The notes below the pieces were generated by a model. It worked only from the letters and a program-made list of their open reading frames with translations, did not search any database and was not told the origin of the DNA. The translations under genes and the position numbers were made by a program. Shown in pieces: positions 1-8,158 of a stretch of DNA of 64,000 bases (position 1 is its first letter; every line of letters starts with the position of its first letter). The stretch is from the NCBI RefSeq assembly GCF_900187605.1, contig NZ_FYEA01000002.1, positions 551,904 through 615,903 on the forward strand, written 5' to 3'. The DNA is from Pseudomonas sp. Irchel 3H7. GTDB lineage: Bacteria; Pseudomonadota; Gammaproteobacteria; Pseudomonadales; Pseudomonadaceae.

Positions 1-1
1 G

Positions 2-355
2 ATCGCCAGTGTTTTGGTGGAAGGGCGTGACGTGGTCTGGTTGCCGGTGCCTTTCACTTCGCTGCCGGATGGCAAGGAAAGCAAGGACACCTTCCATGAT
101 GGCAAGAACCTCGGTTTCCCGGTGGACACGATCAATGCCGTGATGAACAAAGAGTTCGCCGAGAAGAACCCGGTGGCGCGCAAATTCCTCTCTGAGGTCA
201 GCATCCCGACAGCCGCTGAAAGTGCGCAAAACCTGCGCATGCAGAACGGTGAAAAGTCGCTCGCTGACATCAAGCGTCATGCCGCGGAATGGATCAAGGC
301 CAACCAGCAAGCCTATGACGGTTGGTTGAGTGACGCCCGGGCGGCAGCGAAGTAA
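2..355 (+). CDS. Glycine betaine/proline-type ABC transporter substrate-binding protein (3' part)
   Basis: The reading frame is open from the first base of the window, so only the last 117 or so residues are visible and the start lies outside. The sequence has the look of the C-terminal lobe of ProX/OpuAC-type binding proteins, which carry quaternary amines in the periplasm to an ABC importer: a WLPVPF stretch, a VDTINAVMNKEF segment, and a C-terminal helix rich in Lys, Ala and Trp. It is followed 87 bp later by a GlxA-type regulator and an amine-oxidation gene set, which suggests that the imported compound is what those enzymes degrade. The ligand cannot be read from this fragment, since the aromatic cage residues lie mainly upstream. 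Confidence 0.72.
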   Translation: MASVLVEGRDVVWLPVPFTSLPDGKESKDTFHDGKNLGFPVDTINAVMNKEFAEKNPVARKFLSEVSIPTAAESAQNLRMQNGEKSLADIKRHAAEWIKANQQAYDGWLSDARAAAK

Positions 356-442
356 TCGGTTCGACCACGGTTTGGCGGCGGGCGGTGCCAGTCGCCACAC
401 CCCAAAGTTGTCGTTTCAGTGAAGGTGAGCGGGTGACGCAAG

Positions 443-1501
443 ATGGAAACGTTCCAGAGTCCGTTGAAACAACAGAACATCGGCTTTCGCCCATCCACCG
501 TGATGTCGGGCCATGAACGTGTGGTGCGGGTGGCGTTTATCCTGCTCGATCATTTTTCGTTGACGACCCTTTCAACGGCGATGGATGCCCTGGCCACTGG
601 AAACCTGATCAATGGCGAAACGATTTACCAGGTGTCGACCTACTCACTGCAGGGCGGGCTGGTTGAAAGTGATATCGGCGTGTCGCTGGCCTCGCAAAGA
701 CTGGTGGCGGAAGGCTTCAGTCATGATGCAGTGATTGTCGTCGGAGGCCAGCGCGTGCGGCTTGCCGCGCAGCCAGTGCTGCGCCGAGTGCTGAAGAAGT
801 CCTCGGGCAAAGGGATCGTTGCCGGTTGCTGGAATGCCGCGTTTTATCTGGCCGATGCCGGTTTGCTCGAGACTGGAGACTTTGCTTGTCACAGCGACAG
901 CTGCGGTCTGCTCCATGAATATTTCCCGCAGTTGAAGGTATCGACTCGCGAGTTTATTTGCACACAGCGCCGGGCCACTTGCGCCAACGCTCATTCAGCG
1001 CTGGATATGACCTTGGCGATCATGCAGGAACTGGGTGCGCACAACGATGCGCCATTGGTTGATGAAATAAAAAGGGTTCACCAGTCTGGACATCTTCAAC
1101 CGAAGACTGCCGACAGTCTGCGCTGTTCAGCGATTCCCAAGCCTTTGAACATCGCGCTCGACTTGATGGAAAAAAACATTGAGGAACCGTTGGAAATTGA
1201 CGCAATCGCCAGCCAGGTTGGCGTGTCTCGCCGGCAATTGGAAAGAAGGTTTGCCCGCTATCTCAATGCCGCACCCAATCGATACTACCTGGAACTGCGT
1301 TTGACTCGGGCCCGGCAACTGATTGTGCAAAGTGATCGTTCGTTGACGGATGTGGCACTGGCCACCGGGTTTGTCAGCTATCCGCACTTCTATAAACGCT
1401 TCAAGGATCTGTTTGGCTTACCGCCCATGACCTTCAGGGATTACTACTACGCCAACGACTATGCCAGTAGCGGACGTTATGCCGTGGCGGCGAATTTTTA
1501 A
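443..1501 (+). CDS. GlxA-type AraC-family transcriptional regulator
   Basis: A 352-residue regulator with two parts. Residues about 27-190 form a DJ-1/PfpI-like domain (VRVAFILLDHFSL at the start, VIVVGGQRVR in the middle, a CWNAAFYLADAGLL segment). Residues about 230-340 form an AraC double helix-turn-helix (IASQVGVSRRQLERRF, then LTDVALATGFVSYPHFYKRF). Family members such as CdhR, GbdR and ArgR control catabolism of carnitine, glycine betaine and arginine in Pseudomonas, with the PfpI-like part sensing the effector. It lies between a betaine-type binding protein and a same-strand oxidoreductase/lyase/dehydrogenase set, so it is probably their activator. A second ATG 20 codons in (503) is a possible alternative start. 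The effector is unknown. Confidence 0.85.
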   Translation: METFQSPLKQQNIGFRPSTVMSGHERVVRVAFILLDHFSLTTLSTAMDALATGNLINGETIYQVSTYSLQGGLVESDIGVSLASQRLVAEGFSHDAVIVVGGQRVRLAAQPVLRRVLKKSSGKGIVAGCWNAAFYLADAGLLETGDFACHSDSCGLLHEYFPQLKVSTREFICTQRRATCANAHSALDMTLAIMQELGAHNDAPLVDEIKRVHQSGHLQPKTADSLRCSAIPKPLNIALDLMEKNIEEPLEIDAIASQVGVSRRQLERRFARYLNAAPNRYYLELRLTRARQLIVQSDRSLTDVALATGFVSYPHFYKRFKDLFGLPPMTFRDYYYANDYASSGRYAVAANF

Positions 1502-1627
1502 AACAAACAGTCAATCGTCACTGTTTGTGTAAGTGCCAGTTTTGCAAGTTTCCGGATCAACGCCATTGCGTGCGTTTGCTTTGTGCTGCGTGCGTTTTGC
1601 AACTTCAACGATTAACGGTTTAACACT

Positions 1628-2944
1628 ATGAAAGTCAGTTCATTACCCGCCGATGATGATAGTTGTGGCTGGTTTCATTTGAGCAAGCCACGCAGTCCCG
1701 AGCCGGCTCACCGTGGGCACCGTTCCGCCCGCTGGGTGATCATCGGTGCCGGCTTCACGGGACTGGCGTGCGCGCGGCAACTGGCGTTGAATTTTCCCGA
1801 CGATGAAGTGGTGCTTATCGAAGCTCAGGAAGTCGGACTGGGCCCGTCGGGGCGTAATGCCGGTTTTGCCATTGATCTTCCCCATGATATTGGCGCTGAG
1901 GATTACATCGGTGACATCGCACTGGCACGCACCAGTTTGAAACTCAATCTGGCCGGCCAATCGATACTTCGCGAGCTGGTTGACCAATACCGCATCGACT
2001 GTCAGATGAAAGCCTGCGGCAAATATCAGGCGGCGGTAGAGAACCGCGGTATCGCCGTACTCGATGCCTATCGCCGGGGCCTGGAAAAACTCGATCAGCC
2101 TTTTCAGATGATTGATGCCGATGAGTTGCCCGAACATTTGGGCACGCGGTTTTACCGCCAGGCATTGTTCACCCCGGGTGCGGTGCTACTGCAACCGTCC
2201 GGACTGGTGAAAGGCCTCGCCGACAACTTGCCATCGAACGTCACGCTGTATGAGCGCACGCCGATTCTGGAAGTGGAATACGGTAACAAGACGCTCCTCA
2301 AACATGCCCACGGCAGCATCACCGCCGACAAGCTGATTCTGGCGAACAACTCGTTCGGCATGCGTTTCGGTTTCCTGCAAGGGCGGATGTTGCCGATCTA
2401 CACCTACGCCAGCATCACGCGACCGCTGACCGAAGAGGAACAGGCGCGCCTGGGCGGCAAACCGTTCTGGGGCGCCATTCCAGCCGATCCCTTCGGCACT
2501 ACGGTGCGGCGTACCCCGGATAACCGCCTGCTGATCCGCAACAGTTTCACCTTCAACCCGGATGGCCGCAGCAACAGCAAATACAACGAACGTTTCGTGC
2601 GCCGGCACAAGGCTTCATTCGATCAGCGTTTCCCGATGTTGCCGGAGGTGACGTTCGACTACACCTGGGGCGGCGCCTTGGCCATGTCGCGCAACCACAA
2701 CGGCTTCTTCGGTGAACTGGCGCCCAATGTTTATGGCGCGCTCGGATGCAACGGTCTGGGTGTCACGCGCGGAACCGTCACCGGCAAGTTGCTTGCTGAC
2801 TGGCTGGCGGGGCAGCGTGACCCACTGATTGACTTCCTGCTGCAGGCGCCGGGGCCCAACAGCAACCCGCCAGAACCGTTCCTTTCGCTTGGGGTGAACA
2901 TGAACCTCAAGTGGGGGCAGTACCGCGCCGGGAGAGAAAGCTGA
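1628..2944 (+). CDS. FAD-dependent amine oxidoreductase (DAO/PuuB-like)
   Basis: A 438-residue flavoprotein of the D-amino-acid oxidase superfamily. The N-terminal dinucleotide-binding motif is visible at about residues 37-60 (WVIIGAGFTGLACARQL followed by acidic VVLIEAQ), then the GPSGRNAGF segment typical of gamma-glutamylputrescine oxidoreductase-type enzymes. The C-terminal FAD-contacting part is NVYGALGCNGLGVTRGT. Such enzymes oxidise a C-N bond in an amine, giving an aldehyde or imine and reduced FAD. The gene is preceded by 126 bp without a clear Shine-Dalgarno sequence. It is followed on the same strand by a DapA-family lyase and an aldehyde dehydrogenase, which probably process its product. 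The substrate is not deducible from sequence. Confidence 0.82.
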   Translation: MKVSSLPADDDSCGWFHLSKPRSPEPAHRGHRSARWVIIGAGFTGLACARQLALNFPDDEVVLIEAQEVGLGPSGRNAGFAIDLPHDIGAEDYIGDIALARTSLKLNLAGQSILRELVDQYRIDCQMKACGKYQAAVENRGIAVLDAYRRGLEKLDQPFQMIDADELPEHLGTRFYRQALFTPGAVLLQPSGLVKGLADNLPSNVTLYERTPILEVEYGNKTLLKHAHGSITADKLILANNSFGMRFGFLQGRMLPIYTYASITRPLTEEEQARLGGKPFWGAIPADPFGTTVRRTPDNRLLIRNSFTFNPDGRSNSKYNERFVRRHKASFDQRFPMLPEVTFDYTWGGALAMSRNHNGFFGELAPNVYGALGCNGLGVTRGTVTGKLLADWLAGQRDPLIDFLLQAPGPNSNPPEPFLSLGVNMNLKWGQYRAGRES

Positions 2945-3076
2945 GTCTGCGTTGGCCGGTCGCTGCAGCCTCGTCGCTCCGCTGCCGTCCTGAAGGCTTG
3001 CACCGCCAATAACCAAGGTCTGCCCGGCATGCCGTCGGGTGCACGGATTGAACATTGAACCACTGGAGAAAACGCT

Positions 3077-3979
3077 ATGAACTTTGACGGAATTTTTACC
3101 CCTGCCATTACCCCGTTGTCCGCTGATGGCCAGATCGACTATTCGGCGTTCTCCGACGTGCTCGAATATCTGATCGAGTCCAAGGTTCACGGCATCGTTA
3201 TTGGCGGCTCCACCGGCGAGTATTACGCGCACACCGCCGAGGAACGCGTGGCCGTCGCCGAGCGCGCCAAAGACGTGATCCGCGGACGTTTGCCTCTGGT
3301 CATCGGCACTGGCGGCATTCGTACCGAAGACTCGGTGTACTTCGCCGAAAAAGCCAAGTCACTCGAAGCGGACGCCATTTTGGTCGGTTCGCCACCGTAT
3401 GCCTTGCCGACGCAAAAGGAAATTGCCGCCCATGTGCTCGCCGTGGACAAGGCGGCCGGGCTGCCGATCATGCTTTACAACTATCCGTCGCGGATGGGCG
3501 TGGCGATGGGCGACGAGTTTTTCGAAGCCATCGCTGGCTGCAAGAACATCGCCGCGATCAAGGAAAGTTCGGGCGAGATGAGTCGCCTGCACCGTCTGGC
3601 TCACGCCCATCCGTCGATCCAGTTGTCCTGTGGCTGGGATGATCAGGCGCTGGAGTTTTTCGCCTGGGGCGCGCGTAGCTGGGTATGCGCCGGCTCGAAC
3701 TTCATCCCGCGCGAACACATCGCGCTCTACGAAGCCTGTGTACTGGAGAAGAACTTCGATAAAGGCCGGCGGATCATGTCGGCGATGCTGCCGTTGATGG
3801 ATTTCCTCGAGAGCGGCAAGTTCGTGCAGTCGATCAAACACGGTAGCGAACTCAGTGGCCTGCGTGCCGGCGGTGTGCGGGCGCCACTGCAACCGCTGGA
3901 GCCTTCCGAGAAGCTAGCGCTGGAAAGCGTGATCAAAACCCTGCAGAAAAACGTCGCGCGTATCGTCGAGGAGGCTTGA
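3077..3979 (+). CDS. DapA-family (dihydrodipicolinate synthase/N-acetylneuraminate lyase superfamily) Schiff-base lyase
   Basis: A 300-residue class I aldolase-type TIM barrel. The carboxylate-binding loop GGSTGE is at about residues 43-48, the catalytic Tyr at 134 within YNYPSRMG, and the Schiff-base Lys at 162 within AAIKESSG. Arg139 lies where lysine-pathway DapA has a conserved Arg. The superfamily cleaves, condenses or deaminates 2-oxo acids and includes the hydroxyproline-pathway deaminase LhpC, so it is not safe to call this dapA. A GGAG ribosome site lies 10 bases before the ATG. Its stop is one base from the downstream aldehyde dehydrogenase start, a clear operon arrangement, and the partnership points to amine or imino-acid degradation rather than lysine synthesis. 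Confidence 0.8.
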   Translation: MNFDGIFTPAITPLSADGQIDYSAFSDVLEYLIESKVHGIVIGGSTGEYYAHTAEERVAVAERAKDVIRGRLPLVIGTGGIRTEDSVYFAEKAKSLEADAILVGSPPYALPTQKEIAAHVLAVDKAAGLPIMLYNYPSRMGVAMGDEFFEAIAGCKNIAAIKESSGEMSRLHRLAHAHPSIQLSCGWDDQALEFFAWGARSWVCAGSNFIPREHIALYEACVLEKNFDKGRRIMSAMLPLMDFLESGKFVQSIKHGSELSGLRAGGVRAPLQPLEPSEKLALESVIKTLQKNVARIVEEA

Positions 3980-3980
3980 A

Positions 3981-5471
3981 ATGGCAGACCTGCTGAGCAA
4001 AGAGCAATACCTCGAACTGGCTGCGAAACTCGAATTTCGCAACCAAGCGTTCATCAACGGCCAGTTCTGCGCCTCCAGATCGGGCAAGACATTCACCACG
4101 ACCAACCCGGCCACCGAACAGGTATTGACCGAGATCGCCGCGTGCGATGCCGACGACGTCGATGCCGCCGTCGCCGCTGCGAAGGAAGCCTTCGATGACG
4201 CACGCTGGCATTCACTGGCGCCGTCCGCACGCAAATCGGTATTGCAGCGCTTTGCCCAGTTACTGGAAGACAACGCCCATGAACTGGCGGTGCTCGAAAG
4301 CCTGGACAGTGGCAAGCCGATTCGCGAATGCCAGAACATCGACGTGCCGGAAACGATTCATACGTTGCGTTGGCATGCCGAGCTGATCGACAAGATCTAC
4401 GATGCTACGGCGCCGGTCGGCTCGGGTGCGGTGACCATGGTTGTGCGTGAACCGATTGGCGTTGTCGGCTTGGTGTTGCCGTGGAACTTCCCGCTGCTGA
4501 TGCTCGCCTGGAAAATCGGCCCGTCGCTGGCCGCGGGCTGTTCGATCGTGGTCAAACCGGCTAAGGAAACTACCTTGAGCACTTTGCGCGTCGCCGAACT
4601 GGCGCATCAGGCGGGGATTCCCGCCGGTGTGTTCAACGTCGTGCCCGGGGGAGGGAAAGAGGCGGGCGAACCGCTGGGGCGTCACGCGGATGTGGCCATG
4701 GTCAGCTTCACCGGCTCAACCGACACCGGGCGGCTGTTCCTGAAATATTCCAGCGAATCGAACCTCAAACGCATCGTGCTGGAATGTGGCGGCAAGAACC
4801 CTGCCGTGGTGATGAATGATGTCGAAGACATCGACCTCGTCGCTCAGCACGTGGTGAACGGCGCGTTCTGGAATATGGGTGAAAACTGCTCGGCCTCTTC
4901 GCGCCTGATCGTCCACGCCGACGTCAAGGATGAACTGCTGCAGCGTGTGCAGGTTCATTTGGGTGACTGGAAAATGGGTGATCCACTGGATCCTGAAAAC
5001 CGCCTGGGTTCGATGATCAGCAAAGCGCATTTCGACAAGGTGCGCTCCTACCTTGACGTGGCCCGCGACGAAAACCTGCATGTGCTGGTGGGCGGCAAAA
5101 CCCGCCAGAATATTTTCGTCGAACCGACTATCGTTGACGGCGTGAGTCGCGATAGCCGTTTGTTCCAGGAAGAGATTTTTGGCCCGGTACTGAGCGTCAC
5201 CACGTTCCAGACCGTTGACGAAGCGATTGAGCTGGCCAACGACACGGCCTACGGCCTGGCAGCATCGGCTTACACCGGCAACCTGCGCCATGCACTGAAA
5301 CTCTCGCGCGGCATCCGTGCCGGGATTGTCACGGTGAATTGCTTCGGTGAAGGCGATGCCTCTACGCCATTCGGCGGCTACAAGGAGTCGGGGTTCGGCG
5401 GGCGCGACAAGTCGATCTGGGCGCACGATCAATACACTGAAATCAAAACCATCTGGATTGATGCTTCCTGA
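3981..5471 (+). CDS. NAD(P)+-dependent aldehyde dehydrogenase (PuuC/KauB-like)
   Basis: A 496-residue member of the ALDH superfamily, of full family length. The N-terminal part holds PWNFPLLMLAWKIGPSLAAG (NAD-binding region) and the glycine motif SFTGSTDTGR. The general-base Glu is in LECGGKN and the catalytic Cys is residue 303 in GENCSASSR. It should oxidise an aldehyde to a carboxylate in the cytoplasm. The closest look-alikes by eye are the gamma-glutamyl-gamma-aminobutyraldehyde and 4-guanidinobutyraldehyde dehydrogenases used after amine oxidases. A GGAGG site lies just inside the end of the upstream lyase gene, so the two are translated together. A GC-rich hairpin follows the stop. Confidence 0.86.
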   Translation: MADLLSKEQYLELAAKLEFRNQAFINGQFCASRSGKTFTTTNPATEQVLTEIAACDADDVDAAVAAAKEAFDDARWHSLAPSARKSVLQRFAQLLEDNAHELAVLESLDSGKPIRECQNIDVPETIHTLRWHAELIDKIYDATAPVGSGAVTMVVREPIGVVGLVLPWNFPLLMLAWKIGPSLAAGCSIVVKPAKETTLSTLRVAELAHQAGIPAGVFNVVPGGGKEAGEPLGRHADVAMVSFTGSTDTGRLFLKYSSESNLKRIVLECGGKNPAVVMNDVEDIDLVAQHVVNGAFWNMGENCSASSRLIVHADVKDELLQRVQVHLGDWKMGDPLDPENRLGSMISKAHFDKVRSYLDVARDENLHVLVGGKTRQNIFVEPTIVDGVSRDSRLFQEEIFGPVLSVTTFQTVDEAIELANDTAYGLAASAYTGNLRHALKLSRGIRAGIVTVNCFGEGDASTPFGGYKESGFGGRDKSIWAHDQYTEIKTIWIDAS

Positions 5472-5495
5472 TAACGCCTTGACGCAACAAATCGC

Positions 5496-5530
5496 ATCGC
5501 CCCGACCACTGAATTGAGTGGCGGGGCGAT
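5496..5530 (+). terminator. Hairpin after the aldehyde dehydrogenase gene
   Basis: ATCGCCCCGACCACT pairs with AGTGGCGGGGCGAT across a six-base loop, with a single bulged A in the left arm. It lies 25 bases after the aldehyde dehydrogenase stop. No T-run follows, so it may be a Rho-independent terminator with a weak tail or an mRNA-stabilising hairpin. Confidence 0.45.
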
Positions 5531-5675
5531 TGCCACATACCGTAACCCCCATCCATGAGCTGGACTGGTTAGTGGCCACGTCAGCAGAAAGCTTTCAGTC
5601 ATCCGCTTTTCTGCAGACATTTTGAACCTAACCCGAAATCAGTCGCTCAACCGGGAAATGTTCGGGGTGGGCGAA

Positions 5676-5925
5676 ATGAACGCGTTCAAGAATCAACTGA
5701 CATTCGCACAAGAAACCAAACTACTCGCTTTTGGCGGCCTGGCAACGTGCACTGGAAAACCTTGAATTGCGAATGGACTGCCCAGACGCCTATCACGACG
5801 AACTGCTGCGCCAGTCGGATGAAATGGATCGCTTGGGCATACTCAGTTGGGACGAGTGGCGCGACCTGCGAAGGCAAGCAGACGTCGCCTACCTGCGCGC
5901 AGTCGCTGGAGACGATTACCATTGA
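5676..5925 (+). pseudogene. Small conserved-looking protein gene interrupted by a one-base frameshift
   Basis: An ATG at 5676 opens a frame reading MNAFKNQLTFAQETKLLA up to a TTTT run at 5729-5732. If one T of that run is dropped, the frame continues without interruption into the 64-codon frame ending at 5925 (AAWQRALENLELRMDCP and so on, ending AVAGDDYH). The joined product would be about 82 residues: acidic, helical, with no signal peptide or membrane segment. As given, the first frame stops after about 29 codons, and the second has only a TTG at 5731 with no ribosome site. The simplest readings are a real frameshift mutation or a sequencing slip in a homopolymer. The function is unknown. 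Confidence 0.55.
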
Positions 5926-5986
5926 GGTCATGTACGTTGGTTATCCGCATCCGCTGAAAGATCGAATCAACAAAACAGGAGTTCCC

Positions 5987-6916
5987 ATGCCCGAGCCGTT
6001 GACCTCATCAGCCGCACCAGCACGCTCCTGGTTCGCTCGTTTCTTAAGGTCTGGATGGGGCGGGCGCGTCTTCTGGTCAATTCTGATCGGGGTGACAATC
6101 TTCCTGCTGATCAGCGGGTATGGCGCCTTCGTCGGGGCCAACAAACAGAATCTGTACTTCGCCTTTATCGGTGGCATGACCGGCTTCGCTGCGACGGCAA
6201 TCGGTGCTGTGGTAGCGATCGCGTTACGAGACATCACCGCCCGAACCCAAGACATCATGCTCGGCTTTGCCGCCGGGATGATGCTGGCCGCCAGTTCGTT
6301 TTCGCTGATTCTGCCCGGTATAGAAGCGGCTCACGCGCTTTGCGGTAACCCGTTGCTCGCAGCCTGCGTCGTCGTTGCAGGATTGGGATTGGGCGTCGCG
6401 CTGATGGTCGGTCTTGATCGTTTCGTGCCTCACGAACACGAGAAAAGCGGACGCCGAGGGCCGGACGCGCAGCGCATCAATCGTGTCTGGTTGTTCGTCC
6501 TGGCAATCACACTGCATAACCTGCCGGAAGGCATGGCCATTGGCGTGAGCTTTGCCAACGGCGATATGAAGGTGGGATTGCCGCTGACGACTGCCATCGC
6601 CATTCAAGACATTCCCGAAGGTCTGGCAGTCGCCCTGGCATTACGCGTAACCGGCATCTCCGCACTGCGCGCCGCGCTGATTGCGGTGGGTTCGGGGTTG
6701 ATGGAACCGATTGGCGCAGTTGTCGGACTGGGTATTTCCAGCAGCTTTGCGCTGGGATATCCCATTGCGCTCGGTCTGGCAGGCGGGGCGATGATTTTTG
6801 TGGTGTCCCATGAGGTCATTCCCGAGACCCATCGCAACGGGCATGAGACCCCGGCCACGTTGGGGCTGATGCTCGGTTTTGGGGTGATGATGTTTCTCGA
6901 TACGGCTTTGGGTTAA
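5987..6916 (+). CDS. ZIP-family divalent metal transporter
   Basis: A 309-residue inner-membrane protein with about eight hydrophobic segments. Two ZIP signature helices are clear: HNLPEGMAIGVSF near residue 170 and QDIPEGLAVALAL near residue 205. The second has Gln-Asp where ZupT has His-Asn, as in GufA-like ZIP proteins. ZIP proteins move zinc, iron or other divalent ions into the cytoplasm. A short His/acidic loop (PHEHEKSGRRG) lies between the two halves. The ATG at 5987 is chosen because AGGAG lies six bases upstream; the frame is open further upstream but without a good start. It is convergent with the DMT gene after a 29-bp gap. Confidence 0.85.
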   Translation: MPEPLTSSAAPARSWFARFLRSGWGGRVFWSILIGVTIFLLISGYGAFVGANKQNLYFAFIGGMTGFAATAIGAVVAIALRDITARTQDIMLGFAAGMMLAASSFSLILPGIEAAHALCGNPLLAACVVVAGLGLGVALMVGLDRFVPHEHEKSGRRGPDAQRINRVWLFVLAITLHNLPEGMAIGVSFANGDMKVGLPLTTAIAIQDIPEGLAVALALRVTGISALRAALIAVGSGLMEPIGAVVGLGISSSFALGYPIALGLAGGAMIFVVSHEVIPETHRNGHETPATLGLMLGFGVMMFLDTALG

Positions 6917-6945
6917 TCACGAACCTGACCACTGGAGAGAAACCG

Positions 6946-7905
6946 TCACGCACTGGCTTTAACCTCAGCCTTGACCACTGATTTACGGTACGTCAGCAAA
7001 ACGATGCCCATGACCACAATCACCCCGCCGAGAATCTGTCCTTTGCTGAGCATTTGGTCCAGCACAATCCAGCCCATCAGCAGCGTTGCCAATGGCTCGA
7101 TGTTCATGACCGGCGCATTGCGCGGCATGTCGAGGCGAGGCACGGAAATGAACAGGACGATAAAACCTGTGCCGTATAGCACCACCAACGTGGCGAGGGC
7201 CAGCCATCCGGTCGAGGTCGCGGGCAGGTTCAATCCGCCGGGAAGGGCGCCCGTCAGCCCTGCCAGGTTGACGCTGCTGAACACGATGAAAATGGTCAGC
7301 AGACTGCGTACCGAGCCACGTACCTGAGACAACTTGTGGTCGGTGATCCACAGCGCGCAGGCGAACACGCTGGCGGCGCAGAATGCGAGCGCGACGCCGG
7401 TCAGCCATTGCGCACTGACGTCCGTCGTGGTCGAGAGACGCCCGGGGACATCCAGCACAAACACCAGGCCCAGTAGAATCAAACCCATCAACGTCGCGGT
7501 ACGTGCGCTCGGTCGCGGGCCACCCAGTGCCCAGGTGAGCAATGCCAGCAGAATGGGGAATACGTTCGCCACCAGCAGGGCAAGCGCCACCGGCACCCGT
7601 GCGACAGCAGAGTAGAGGCACAGACTCTGCGCAGTGATCAGCAGCCCCAGCAACAGTTGCCAGCGCCAGGCACCCGCCGGCAAGCGCAGGCTTTGTCTCT
7701 GCCACAGCACCAGGATGGCGAGCACCAGCAAGGTCCCGCCGGAACGCATTAAAATCGCCAGCAGCACACCCGCGCCATCATCAAAGGCGACTCGCGCCGC
7801 CACATGATTGCCGGCAAACGCACAGCCCATGCACAACAGAATGATTACCGCGAGATAACGAGGGTAGGGCGGCGGTACGGTTTGCGTAGCGGCAGGGCGA
7901 GGCAT
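6946..7905 (-). CDS. EamA/DMT-superfamily transporter
   Basis: A 319-residue integral membrane protein with about ten transmembrane helices arranged as two EamA repeats (first GCAFAGNHVAARVAF, second VLYGTGFIVLFISV with the conserved NIEPLATLLMGWIVL segment). Drug/metabolite transporters of this type usually export amino acids or other small molecules; the substrate is unknown. The ATG at 7905 gives a normal N-terminus (MPRPAATQT) just before the first helix. A start at 7965 would add a 20-residue polar extension and has no better ribosome site. The tail carries the basic segment YRKSVVKAEVKASA. Confidence 0.82.
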   Translation of the reverse strand: MPRPAATQTVPPPYPRYLAVIILLCMGCAFAGNHVAARVAFDDGAGVLLAILMRSGGTLLVLAILVLWQRQSLRLPAGAWRWQLLLGLLITAQSLCLYSAVARVPVALALLVANVFPILLALLTWALGGPRPSARTATLMGLILLGLVFVLDVPGRLSTTTDVSAQWLTGVALAFCAASVFACALWITDHKLSQVRGSVRSLLTIFIVFSSVNLAGLTGALPGGLNLPATSTGWLALATLVVLYGTGFIVLFISVPRLDMPRNAPVMNIEPLATLLMGWIVLDQMLSKGQILGGVIVVMGIVLLTYRKSVVKAEVKASA

Positions 7906-8093
7906 GGCAGATCTCAGGATTGTTAGCCGTTCGAACGACTTGGTTTTTATTAGGTTGTCGTACAACTAGCCCGTTTTATCGCATTCGGCGACGTCGGGCA
8001 ATAGACCTGAAAGCGCACAGCTACGCATAAGTTCAGCGTTATGGTGGATTTTTACCTATTTGATTAAATGTAGAGATCGTATGACTTGATAGG

Positions 8094-8115
8094 GCAGGGG
8101 CGCATCGGCCCCTGC
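8094..8115 (-). terminator. GC-rich hairpin downstream of the Old Yellow Enzyme gene
   Basis: GCAGGGGC and GCCCCTGC pair perfectly across the six-base loop GCATCG. The hairpin lies 44 bases beyond the stop of the minus-strand Old Yellow Enzyme gene, a good place for a terminator. No strong T-run follows on the minus strand. Confidence 0.45.
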
Positions 8116-8158
8116 TTCCAGGGATTTACACATTCATGAGATGCGGGTCTGCATTTGT

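Noticed and set aside
3077..3979. Calling this gene dapA (lysine biosynthesis)
   Set aside because: The context is amine oxidation, and the superfamily includes many catabolic lyases and deaminases. Only the family is supported.
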